64,000 bases of DNA from Paenibacillus sp. S150 (GTDB taxonomy: Bacteria > Bacillota > Bacilli > Paenibacillales > Paenibacillaceae): contig NZ_JACBYI010000006.1 of assembly GCF_019352175.1 (NCBI RefSeq), positions 160,452 to 224,451 of the forward strand. The letters are read 5' to 3'. Both the position numbers and the translations under genes were made by a program. This document shows, piece after piece, positions 44,701 to 51,726 of the stretch (within the stretch, counting starts at the first letter, position 1; each line of letters opens with the position of its first letter). The notes beneath the pieces are model-generated. The model was not told the origin of the DNA. It ran no database searches and saw only the letters and a list, made by a program, of their open reading frames with translations.

Positions 44701-46771
44701 GGTGGAAAAAATGATAACCGGCACCTCCGATAATAATGTAAGCTTCGGCACGATGTGGGATGCCGGCTATCTGTATGTCGGAGTGAAGGTACTGGATGCC
44801 GATTTGAAAAATGACTCTGATCCGGACAAAACGTACCAGGACGATTCGGTGGAAATTTATATCGACGGCGACAACAGCCGCAGCTCCACCTACGGTCCGG
44901 ACGATCATCAAATTACGCTCGGCTGGCATGACAGCCAGATTGCCGTCATCGGAGCCATGACCGGCGTCCAATTCGCCCAGCAGGATATCGACGGCGGATT
45001 TACGGTCGAGATGGCCATCCCGTGGAGCGGCATAGGTATCCCAGCGCCACATACCGGGTCCGTGATCGGCTTTGACGTAGCCTATAACGATGATGACGGA
45101 CATAATGGAGGCAACCGCGAAAGCCAATTGATGTGGCGGGGCAACGGGGATAACTGGCTCAGCACATCCGCTTTTGGAAGCTTGTATTTGAACGATGGGA
45201 AAAATGTGACAGTCGCTCTTGAACCGTCCGGAGCTTTAACGACGGACGGCATGCTGAACGAACCTTATTGGGCCCTGCGCAGCAGGGTAACCAAGAATAT
45301 CACCGGTACGTCGAATAACAGCGTGAGATACGGCGTACTTGGAGATACGCAGAATCTGTACGTTGGCATAGAGGTTCTTGACGCCGAACTCAGAAATGAC
45401 TCGGCGCAATCCTATCAGGATGACTCCGTAGAGATTTATATTGACGCTGACAACAACCAGGGCACCGTGTATGATGCCTATGACCATCAAATCACGCTCG
45501 GTTGGCATGACAGCCAAATTTCCATGATTGGAACCCTGCCCAATGTCCAATATGCCCAGCGGGATATCAGCGGAGGGTATACGGTGGAGATGGCCATTCC
45601 GTGGGCCTCGCTGAATATCACGCCGGCCCGGGACATTACGCTGGGATTTGATGTCGGGATCAACGACGATGACGGAAATAACGGCGGAAACCGCGAAAGC
45701 CAGCTGATGTGGAACGGAACAGGGAACAATTGGCAGGACACTTCGGAGTTCGGCCATTTGCTGGTACACAATTTAAGCCTGCCTTTGCCGGATGTTACCG
45801 TACCGGAGCCGGAAGGCTTGGCGGTCTTTACGGACAACGCTGCAGACCTGAGCAAATTGTACGCGAAGACAGCGCATATTGTGAACGCTTCCGGCCATCC
45901 GGAGAATTTCAACAATGATGCGGAGCGGATGACGCACAACATCGATAACCCGGCAGAGCCGGAATATGTGATTTATCAATCGCCTGCCGGAGATATTTAT
46001 TCCTTTGATATTACGACCGGACTCTACTCCACTACGCCGCAGTTTGCCATATACGGCTCTGCGGACAACGTGACCTATACGAGGATTACGGCAAAACCGG
46101 CGCTCATTGGCGGTGCAAACGGCTACTCCGTATTCAGCAATACAGCAGGCAGTCTTCCGGCGGGAACCAGGTATTTGAAGATTGTGTTCCCGGGAATGGC
46201 AAACTGGATGGAGCAGTTAATGGACGTATCCTTCAAGTACTTTGACGAACCCTCCGGACCTCCCGAGGATGAGGTTAAAGCGGAATTCACGGACGATGGC
46301 GTTGACTTGACGAAATTGTATGACAAATCCGCCCATATCGTAAATGTACAAGGCGGGCAACTGGATAAATATGCGGGAGACAACGACCGGATCATTCACA
46401 GCAATGACGATATTATGGAGCCTGAATTTGTGACCTACAAGTCTCCGGATGCGGACATCTATTCGTTCGATTTTAATGTAACCGCATGGGTTGGACTGCC
46501 TTCTACAGTCGGCTTCGAGGTGTATGGTTCCGGAGACGGCGTAAGCTTTGCCAAACTGCCCGTCGCTCCGGTGATGCTGAGCACTTCATCCGGCTACAAC
46601 ACGCTTAGCATCAGAATGGACAAGCCGGCCAGGGGCATCCGGTATTTGAAAATTGTGTTCCCCTACGGAGATCCGGCGTGCGACAACTGGACCAGTACGA
46701 TCAACAGAGTGAAGTTTACCTACGGAGTTGCATCGGCCAGCCTGAATGGCGGCGGCAATGAAGAGATCTAG
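41741..46771 (+). CDS. Large secreted GH30-like glycoside hydrolase with CBM9-like and other modules
   Basis: TTG 41741 is preferred because AAGGAGG ends 9 bases upstream; the in-frame ATG 41732 would abut it. The 1,676-residue product has a signal peptide (residues 1-35). The GH30-type catalytic barrel runs to about 350, with probable acid/base Glu192 in SFQNEPL and nucleophile Glu303 in WQTEYST, and a beta side-domain follows to about 480. Then come an Ig-like region (490-580), a jelly-roll module (634-824), another Ig-like region (833-950), two CBM9-like modules (about 961-1153 and 1158-1344) sharing DDSVEIYID and DHQITLGWHDSQI, and two C-terminal galactose-binding-like repeats (1359-1504 and 1511-1665) sharing YLKIVFP. 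No wall anchor is seen. It is likely the extracellular depolymerase of the locus. Confidence 0.85.
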   Translation: MKTKAKAPKLFRRAGGILLTAALVMSVYPAWPAKAGAASPVYDLTVSDTDQQTVKGWGVFPSWNRADWNRNFIDKTGAQQALFQDLGASMFRIMIPAVAGDGDGNLIGAKMQEIYDLVDVAENHGMHDYIISVWSPPVGMKTIPTVNGWTGTEHVRLRTDKEDAYTSYLVDAIQWLTAEGASVPQALSFQNEPLSQIISEWCYWGGDNGVQYQRVAKLLRSKLDAAGLNSIQILGPEGATYHENELLLGQDFSALTQDTELDNAIAGLTSHSYFSKGYDNTGVYQDYLDALNHFPEKDRWQTEYSTLISGISEMDMAINVSQRLASDMAFIRNNYWFWWLGWANGRHPTDVGEVLLDGDGYTVTKSKAFYVLSKIFSNVPVGSTVRRINADPASGLTTDDSVWMDGVAFVSGSQTTALVVNPADQAKTVNIKGLTGMTANVYQTAPDIALGQDMRLAASRNIQGGTASVIELPAKSVSVVVTSGTDTAPPHVTFDQSGSSSAPDASYAVREPQFTVSGHLDEPGTLLINGVPVTVGNDLSFSKDITLQSGMNTITAAATDTLGNAGNPVQLNIRYDPGYLGLSLDQSGVIYVRQENYIVTGRTNGSATVKIKQEFDGATVSENTYSVGTPTPHENGDLIRQIFNDNYVKAGILAGGLTTNAQAVRDADTVFTPEEGLYSLRLKLNNPAGFSRINFDFVNTAYMGVTEDYAAVRDRAALQFWVYTKTKQDSFSAVLESDNNGTAVEARVPLVNYIAAADYGNKWVQVTIPLTDFDAAAHYNPATNQTLALPIAWDKIKGIGFSNEAAVYYDPHVDDIKLVYDNQPSEPPVPQPTDFSAGLKLLVGDNTVTASAYNELNQQAAPSVVHVVYDPDPPVITVPSTGATAGTSYVLNGSVNEPATVKVNGITVTLKSDNSFTAVVPVVKGENAIIVVAEDLAHNVSEAVVNVTSDPVDDGSLTPGVTYGNAAEAAPSIDGNLTEAGWSINNRVEKMITGTSDNNVSFGTMWDAGYLYVGVKVLDADLKNDSDPDKTYQDDSVEIYIDGDNSRSSTYGPDDHQITLGWHDSQIAVIGAMTGVQFAQQDIDGGFTVEMAIPWSGIGIPAPHTGSVIGFDVAYNDDDGHNGGNRESQLMWRGNGDNWLSTSAFGSLYLNDGKNVTVALEPSGALTTDGMLNEPYWALRSRVTKNITGTSNNSVRYGVLGDTQNLYVGIEVLDAELRNDSAQSYQDDSVEIYIDADNNQGTVYDAYDHQITLGWHDSQISMIGTLPNVQYAQRDISGGYTVEMAIPWASLNITPARDITLGFDVGINDDDGNNGGNRESQLMWNGTGNNWQDTSEFGHLLVHNLSLPLPDVTVPEPEGLAVFTDNAADLSKLYAKTAHIVNASGHPENFNNDAERMTHNIDNPAEPEYVIYQSPAGDIYSFDITTGLYSTTPQFAIYGSADNVTYTRITAKPALIGGANGYSVFSNTAGSLPAGTRYLKIVFPGMANWMEQLMDVSFKYFDEPSGPPEDEVKAEFTDDGVDLTKLYDKSAHIVNVQGGQLDKYAGDNDRIIHSNDDIMEPEFVTYKSPDADIYSFDFNVTAWVGLPSTVGFEVYGSGDGVSFAKLPVAPVMLSTSSGYNTLSIRMDKPARGIRYLKIVFPYGDPACDNWTSTINRVKFTYGVASASLNGGGNEEI

Positions 46772-46954
46772 AGCGTCCCGATTCTAACGGAGTATTCATG
46801 AAAATTAAAGCGAAGGTATGCTGAAAAATGGGGTGTCCTCACAGGAGCTTCGGCGTTTTTAAGCCCGGGTTCTGCTGATGGCCCCCTTTTTTTGCGGCAT
46901 CTCGGCTTGAAGGATCCAATATATTTCTCCGGCTGCGGGTGCCAAGGAACATGG

Positions 46955-47016
46955 ATAGAAATTTTAAAGCCAGAAGTGTTTTTTTAATTAAGGTATTGGC
47001 AGACCCCCGCTATAAT
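46955..47016 (+). promoter_or_regulatory. Tandem-repeat operator (site 4) of the esterase-to-GRE operon
   Basis: The first half-site, ATAGAAATTTTAAAGCC at 46955, is 15 of 17 identical to site 2. The second half, GTGTTTTTTTAATTAA (from 46976), is weaker. TATAAT starts at 47011, 56 bp after the first half-site. The rest of the 46772-47014 gap shows no gene. Confidence 0.7.
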
Positions 47017-47053
47017 GAAACTGCCGGCAAGAATTAGGGAATCAGGTGATGGG

Positions 47054-47725
47054 ATGGAGAGAATTGCCCGAGAGGTAAAAATGGAAATTACGCGCAGCTT
47101 TAAAATGAACTACCGCTTGTATCTGCCCCGGGATTACAAGAGGGATGAAGCTGCAGCCTGGCCTTTGGTTGTGTTCCTCCACGGGGCGGGCGAGAGGGGC
47201 GATGATCCGCAGCGGCTGGGAATGCACGGCATTCCGAAGGAAGCGGACGAAGGCAGGGAGTTTCCTTTTCTGATCCTGGCCCCTCAATGTCCGGACTCTT
47301 CCGTCTGGATCATGCAGCACGATCAGGTCATGGAGCTCACAAGCAGGATTTGCCGGGAATACCGCGTAGACCCGCGGCGGATTTATTTAACGGGAATCAG
47401 CATGGGCGGCTTCGGAACATGGGAGATTGCCATGTCGTATCCCGAGGTGTTTGCAGCGATTGTTCCCGTATGCGGCGGAGGCATGTCATGGAGAGCGGAT
47501 CAGCTGCTGTCCACCCCTGTCTGGACGTTTCATGGCGGGAAAGATGACGTTGTTCCTATCGTCTACACGGAAGAGATGGTGAGAGCGCTGAAGGCGTCAG
47601 GGAACCCGGTTCAGTATACCGTTTATCCCGGAGCCGGACATGACTGCTGGACGGAAGTGTACCGGAGGGAGGACCTTTACGAATGGCTGCTTGAGCAGCG
47701 CCTGCCGAAAAAACTACTAATATAA
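47054..47725 (+). CDS. Alpha/beta-hydrolase, carboxylesterase/polysaccharide esterase-like
   Basis: I start at ATG 47054, because ATG 47015 lies inside the -10 box TATAAT. The product has 223 residues. The nucleophile Ser116 is in GISMGGF, the oxyanion region is VVFLHGAGERGDD, the acid is in HGGKDDVVP and the His in PGAGHDCW. No signal peptide is seen, so it should deacylate imported oligosaccharides in the cytosol. The family includes PHB-depolymerase-like and acetylxylan/feruloyl esterases; the ester is unknown. It is the first gene of a five-gene operon. Confidence 0.82.
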   Translation: MERIAREVKMEITRSFKMNYRLYLPRDYKRDEAAAWPLVVFLHGAGERGDDPQRLGMHGIPKEADEGREFPFLILAPQCPDSSVWIMQHDQVMELTSRICREYRVDPRRIYLTGISMGGFGTWEIAMSYPEVFAAIVPVCGGGMSWRADQLLSTPVWTFHGGKDDVVPIVYTEEMVRALKASGNPVQYTVYPGAGHDCWTEVYRREDLYEWLLEQRLPKKLLI

Positions 47726-47739
47726 AAGGGTGAATAGAG

Positions 47740-49032
47740 ATGAATGGGAAAAAGAAGTTTGTCCAGGTTGGAACCGGCGGAAGATCCGAATTGTTTTATT
47801 CGGCGATTGCGGCGGACTTTAAAGAAACCTCGGAGCTGGTTGCATTTTGTGATCCGAATCAAACCCGGATGGATTACGCCAATAAGCTGCTTACGGAGAA
47901 ATATGGTTATCCGGCGGTACGCACTTACAAAACCGGGGAATTTGATCAAATGATCGAGACGGAGAAGCCGGATGCCGTGATCATTACCAGCATGGACCGC
48001 ACACATCACCGCTATATCATCCGCGCCATGGAGCTCGGCTGCGATGTTGTAACGGAAAAACCGATGACGGTCGATGAGAAGAAATGCCAGGACATTCTCG
48101 ATGCCGTTGAACGCACGGGACGGAATGTACGCGTGACGTTCAACTACCGGTATGCCCCCCATCATACGAAGGCCAGGGAGCTGATCGAAGACGGAGTCAT
48201 CGGGAAGGTAAGCTCGGTCCATTTCGAATGGCTGCTGAACACCCGGCACGGGGCGGATTATTTCCGCAGATGGCACCGCGACAAACGGAACAGCGGCGGA
48301 TTGCTGGTGCACAAATCGACGCATCATTTCGACCTCGTCAACTTCTGGATCGGCTCCCAGCCGGAGACGGTGTTTGCTTTTGGCGATCTGATGTTCTATG
48401 GAAAGGAAAACGCAGAGAGCAGGGGCGAGACCCGGTTTTATGAACGGGCAACGGGAAATCCGCTTGCGCAAGACGACCCGTTCGCTCTGCACTTGGACCA
48501 GAACGAGAACCTGAAGGCCATGTACCTGGATGCGGAGCATGAGGACGGTTACCGCCGCGATCAAAGCGTATTTGGCGACGGAATCAGCATTGAGGATACG
48601 ATGGGGGTTATCGTCCGCTACAAAAATAATGCGATTATGACGTACTCCTTGAATGCCTATATGCCGTGGGAAGGATACAGAATCGCCTTTAACGGCACCA
48701 AGGGAAGAATTGAAATGTCCGTCGTCGAGCAGTCGTACGTCAACTCAGGCGGTGAAAAAGCGCAGGAGGGCGCCATATTGGGGCAAAAAATCACGGTATT
48801 CCCAATGTTCGGGGCTCCTTATGAGGTGAAGGTTGATGATGGGGTCGGCGGTCACGGAGGCGGAGATACGGTCATGCTTAACGATATTTTCGGAACGCCG
48901 GTCTATGACCGCTTCCACCGGGCAGCCAATCATATCGACGGAGCGCGGTCGATCCTGACAGGCATCGCCGCGAACCGGGCCATCCGCACCGGCCAGCCGG
49001 TGAAGGTCAGTGACCTTGTAACCTTCAAATGA
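47740..49032 (+). CDS. Gfo/Idh/MocA family NAD(P)-dependent oxidoreductase
   Basis: The 430-residue protein has an N-terminal Rossmann fold with VQVGTGGRSELFY, and DPNQTRMDYA after the second strand. The family EKPMT motif is in CDVVTEKPMTVDEKKCQDIL. A C-terminal alpha/beta domain carries the likely catalytic His of the KSTHHFDLVNFW motif. Such enzymes oxidise or reduce hydroxyl or keto groups of sugars. AAAAGGGTG precedes the ATG. In this operon it may oxidise a monosaccharide released by the glycosidases, before or after the glycyl radical step. Confidence 0.9.
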   Translation: MNGKKKFVQVGTGGRSELFYSAIAADFKETSELVAFCDPNQTRMDYANKLLTEKYGYPAVRTYKTGEFDQMIETEKPDAVIITSMDRTHHRYIIRAMELGCDVVTEKPMTVDEKKCQDILDAVERTGRNVRVTFNYRYAPHHTKARELIEDGVIGKVSSVHFEWLLNTRHGADYFRRWHRDKRNSGGLLVHKSTHHFDLVNFWIGSQPETVFAFGDLMFYGKENAESRGETRFYERATGNPLAQDDPFALHLDQNENLKAMYLDAEHEDGYRRDQSVFGDGISIEDTMGVIVRYKNNAIMTYSLNAYMPWEGYRIAFNGTKGRIEMSVVEQSYVNSGGEKAQEGAILGQKITVFPMFGAPYEVKVDDGVGGHGGGDTVMLNDIFGTPVYDRFHRAANHIDGARSILTGIAANRAIRTGQPVKVSDLVTFK

Positions 49033-49068
49033 AGCCGCAGTCCAGAGTTCTATATGGAGGTTAAGCCC

Positions 49069-50817
49069 ATGAAGTTACCGAATATTTGGGGACCGGGAAA
49101 TTTATTTGCCTTTTCGGGCCTGGACGGCCCCTGCACTTACAGCGATAGTCTGGTTGGTGCCTTATGCGGGGACCGGATCGGCGTAATATTTTATACGCAA
49201 ATCAAAAGTCAGCTGTCGCTGGTGCTGAAGCAAATTAAAGATATCGATTATACGGTGGTCGCTTCCGATATGGTGCAAGCTCATTTTACGGGGGTCAACG
49301 GAGAGAAGTACCCGTTTACCATGCTCTTCTATGCGCAGGATACCGTCATTGGACAGACGACCGAATCGGCTTTGCCGGTTATTTTTTTCGAAGAGGCTGC
49401 GGATGCCGCTCCCGAGACCACGGAAAGTGTCCGTGTGTACAATTGCGGTGATGAATATATCGCTTTTGCCGTCAACCGCGGGGAACCGCTCGTTTCCTTT
49501 GCTTATGCGGTCAGCCGCGTCAGCGGGCAGGATGCGGCAGACAAGGCCGCACAGGCGATGAAGGCGGATATTCATGTGGAGGCGGCCAGGAAGCTGGACT
49601 TTTTTGCCCGGCTCCCTGAAGCCAAGACAAATAATGAGGACACGGAAAGATTGTATTATAAATGCTTTTCGACAATGAAATCGCAGGTATACACCCCGGA
49701 AGGGAAGTTCCGCTCCAGGTGGACGACACCCGACCGGCTTCCCCACAAACGGCTGTGGCTCTGGGATTCGGTGTTCCATTCCCTCGGGAATAAGCATATT
49801 TCGGCCGGGCTGGCTTACGACAGCATCAAGGCGGTTTTCGATACACAGCAGGAGGACGGATTTATCCCGCACATGTCTTCACCGTTCGAAAGCTCCGAAG
49901 TTACACAGCCGCCGGTCATTGCGTGGGGACTTTATGAGCTGTACCGGCATTCCGGAAACCTGCGGATATTGGAGGAATGCTATGAGGGCTTGAGGAAATA
50001 CCTGATGTGGAACAAGCGGCACCGCGACCGCAACGCCAATTGGCTGTTCGAATGGAAGGTCGAGGAAGACAATGCCCATTGCCGCTGCGATGAATGCGGG
50101 ATGGATAACTCTCCGCGGTTTGACGATGTGCAGGCCATGGACTGCATCGACTTTTCCTGCTTTATGGCGAATGAGGCCAGGATGATGGCCAAGATAGCCT
50201 CCGTTTTGGGGCGGAATGAAGATGCTGAATTTTGGCAGGAATGCTATGGCAAGATCAAGGCGGCTGTGAACGGATATTTGTGGAATGATCAGGACCGGTT
50301 CTACTATGACAGGCTGGTGCAAGGCGGGGAATGGAAAAAGGTGAAGGCGGTTTCCTCCTTCCTGCCGTTGTTTGCGGGGATATGCGGGCCGGATCAGGCG
50401 GAAGCGCTCGTGCGGCATCTGGAGGACCCCGGCTCGTTCGGGACGGAGCTTCCGATCCCCAGCATTTCGCTGGATGACCCGACCTTCGGAACCGACATGT
50501 GGCGCGGCCCGGTGTGGATCAATTACAACTATATGATTTCCCGTGGCTTGCAGGAGTATGGCTACCGCGAACTGGCGCAGCGCATTATTCAGAAAACGGT
50601 GGACGTCCTGACGTTCTGGTATGCGCATGACGGAGTGGTTTACGAGTTCTACGACAGTACGGACAGGGTCTCGCCCAGCCATCTGAACCGCAAAAGCAAA
50701 AGCCTGAAGCCCTACCAGTTTCAGGTCCGCATGCAGAGCATCAGGGATTACGGCTGGAGCTGCACACTGCTGCCGGCGATGATTCTGGAAAGCGAAGCGG
50801 ATGGTGATTCCCATTGA
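49069..50817 (+). CDS. Alpha/alpha-barrel glycosidase (MGH1/GH63-like), second copy
   Basis: The start ATG 49069 is eight bases after TGGAGG; an upstream in-frame ATG at 49054 overlaps that site. The product has about 582 residues and no signal peptide. The (alpha/alpha)6 barrel begins around residue 190: PHKRLWLWDSVFHSLGNKH, DTQQEDGFIPHMSSP and TDMWRGPVWINYNYMISRGL. These W-D-S and G-P-x-W-x-x-x-N motifs are those of GH63/GH37-like enzymes. A CHCRCDECG-like cluster (NAHCRCDECGMD near residue 345) is unusual and could bind metal. It shows little similarity to the copy at 37404 outside the barrel pattern. Confidence 0.75.
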   Translation: MKLPNIWGPGNLFAFSGLDGPCTYSDSLVGALCGDRIGVIFYTQIKSQLSLVLKQIKDIDYTVVASDMVQAHFTGVNGEKYPFTMLFYAQDTVIGQTTESALPVIFFEEAADAAPETTESVRVYNCGDEYIAFAVNRGEPLVSFAYAVSRVSGQDAADKAAQAMKADIHVEAARKLDFFARLPEAKTNNEDTERLYYKCFSTMKSQVYTPEGKFRSRWTTPDRLPHKRLWLWDSVFHSLGNKHISAGLAYDSIKAVFDTQQEDGFIPHMSSPFESSEVTQPPVIAWGLYELYRHSGNLRILEECYEGLRKYLMWNKRHRDRNANWLFEWKVEEDNAHCRCDECGMDNSPRFDDVQAMDCIDFSCFMANEARMMAKIASVLGRNEDAEFWQECYGKIKAAVNGYLWNDQDRFYYDRLVQGGEWKKVKAVSSFLPLFAGICGPDQAEALVRHLEDPGSFGTELPIPSISLDDPTFGTDMWRGPVWINYNYMISRGLQEYGYRELAQRIIQKTVDVLTFWYAHDGVVYEFYDSTDRVSPSHLNRKSKSLKPYQFQVRMQSIRDYGWSCTLLPAMILESEADGDSH

Positions 50818-51713
50818 AGGGGACAGTTACCGATATTCAGCGGTTTTCTCTGCATGACGGGCCGGGGATACGAACTACTGTGTTTATGAAAGGCTGCAAT
50901 TTGAGCTGCGCCTGGTGCCATAATCCGGAAACGATCCGGTCTGGTCCGGAGCTGCTCTATTATGGTTCAAACTGCATTCATTGCGGGGAATGTGCGAAGG
51001 TCTGTCCTGCGAAGGCGCACCGCCTGGAGGAAGGCCGGCATGTTTTTGACCGCTCCTTATGCGGGTCCTGCGGGAGATGTGCCGGGGTTTGTTTTTCCGG
51101 GGCATGCCTCTTGTCGGGCAAGATTATGGAAGTGGAGGAAGTCCTGGAGGAAGTTATGCAGGATGAGGCGTATTACCACCGTTCGGGCGGGGGAATTACG
51201 GTGTCCGGCGGCGAGGCGTTTATGCAGGCCGGGTTCGTGGCGGAGCTGCTGAAGCGCTGCCGCGGGCAGGGCATTCATACGGCTGTCGAGACAAACCTGT
51301 CCTTTCCCTGGGAACGGATGGAGGCGGCGCTTGTGCACACGGATCTGGTTATGCTGGATATTAAGCATTGGGACACGCAGGAGCACCGGAAATGGACGAA
51401 CCTGGGGAACGAGAGGGTACTGGATAATATCCGGCGCCTGACCGGGGCTGAGATCCCCTATATCGTGCGGACTCCGGTCATTCCCGGCGTCAACGATTCC
51501 GCGGAATGCATATCTTCGATTTGCCGGTTTCTGGTTCGGGAAGGGAAGGCGGAACATTACGAGCTGCTGCGGTTCAATCCGTTTGGCGGGGCAAAGTACC
51601 AAGCGCTGGAAAAGCACGATGCCTTTGCCGGCGCCGCCGTTCCGGATGATGCCATAATGTTGAGCCTGAACGGGATCATCCGGGACTTCGGACTGGCTGC
51701 TGCAATCGGTTAA
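50814..51713 (+). CDS. Glycyl-radical enzyme activating protein (radical SAM)
   Basis: The 299-residue activase starts at TTG 50814, overlapping the preceding stop by four bases. The radical SAM cluster motif is CNLSCAWC (Cys28, Cys32, Cys35). A two-cluster ferredoxin insert follows: CIHCGECAKVC and CGSCGRCAGVC. That insert distinguishes activases of dehydratase/lyase-type glycyl radical enzymes from the shorter PFL activase. GGGITVSGGEAFMQ and IKHWDTQEHRKWTN are further family motifs. It installs the glycyl radical on the next protein under anaerobic conditions. Its position 13 bases before that gene confirms the pair. Confidence 0.94.
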   Translation: MKGTVTDIQRFSLHDGPGIRTTVFMKGCNLSCAWCHNPETIRSGPELLYYGSNCIHCGECAKVCPAKAHRLEEGRHVFDRSLCGSCGRCAGVCFSGACLLSGKIMEVEEVLEEVMQDEAYYHRSGGGITVSGGEAFMQAGFVAELLKRCRGQGIHTAVETNLSFPWERMEAALVHTDLVMLDIKHWDTQEHRKWTNLGNERVLDNIRRLTGAEIPYIVRTPVIPGVNDSAECISSICRFLVREGKAEHYELLRFNPFGGAKYQALEKHDAFAGAAVPDDAIMLSLNGIIRDFGLAAAIG

Positions 51714-51726
51714 AGGGGGGCTTTCC

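Noticed and set aside
47015..47053. ATG 47015 as start of the esterase
   Set aside because: It lies within the TATAAT of a promoter whose spacing to the shared operator is conserved; ATG 47054 fits the family N-terminus.
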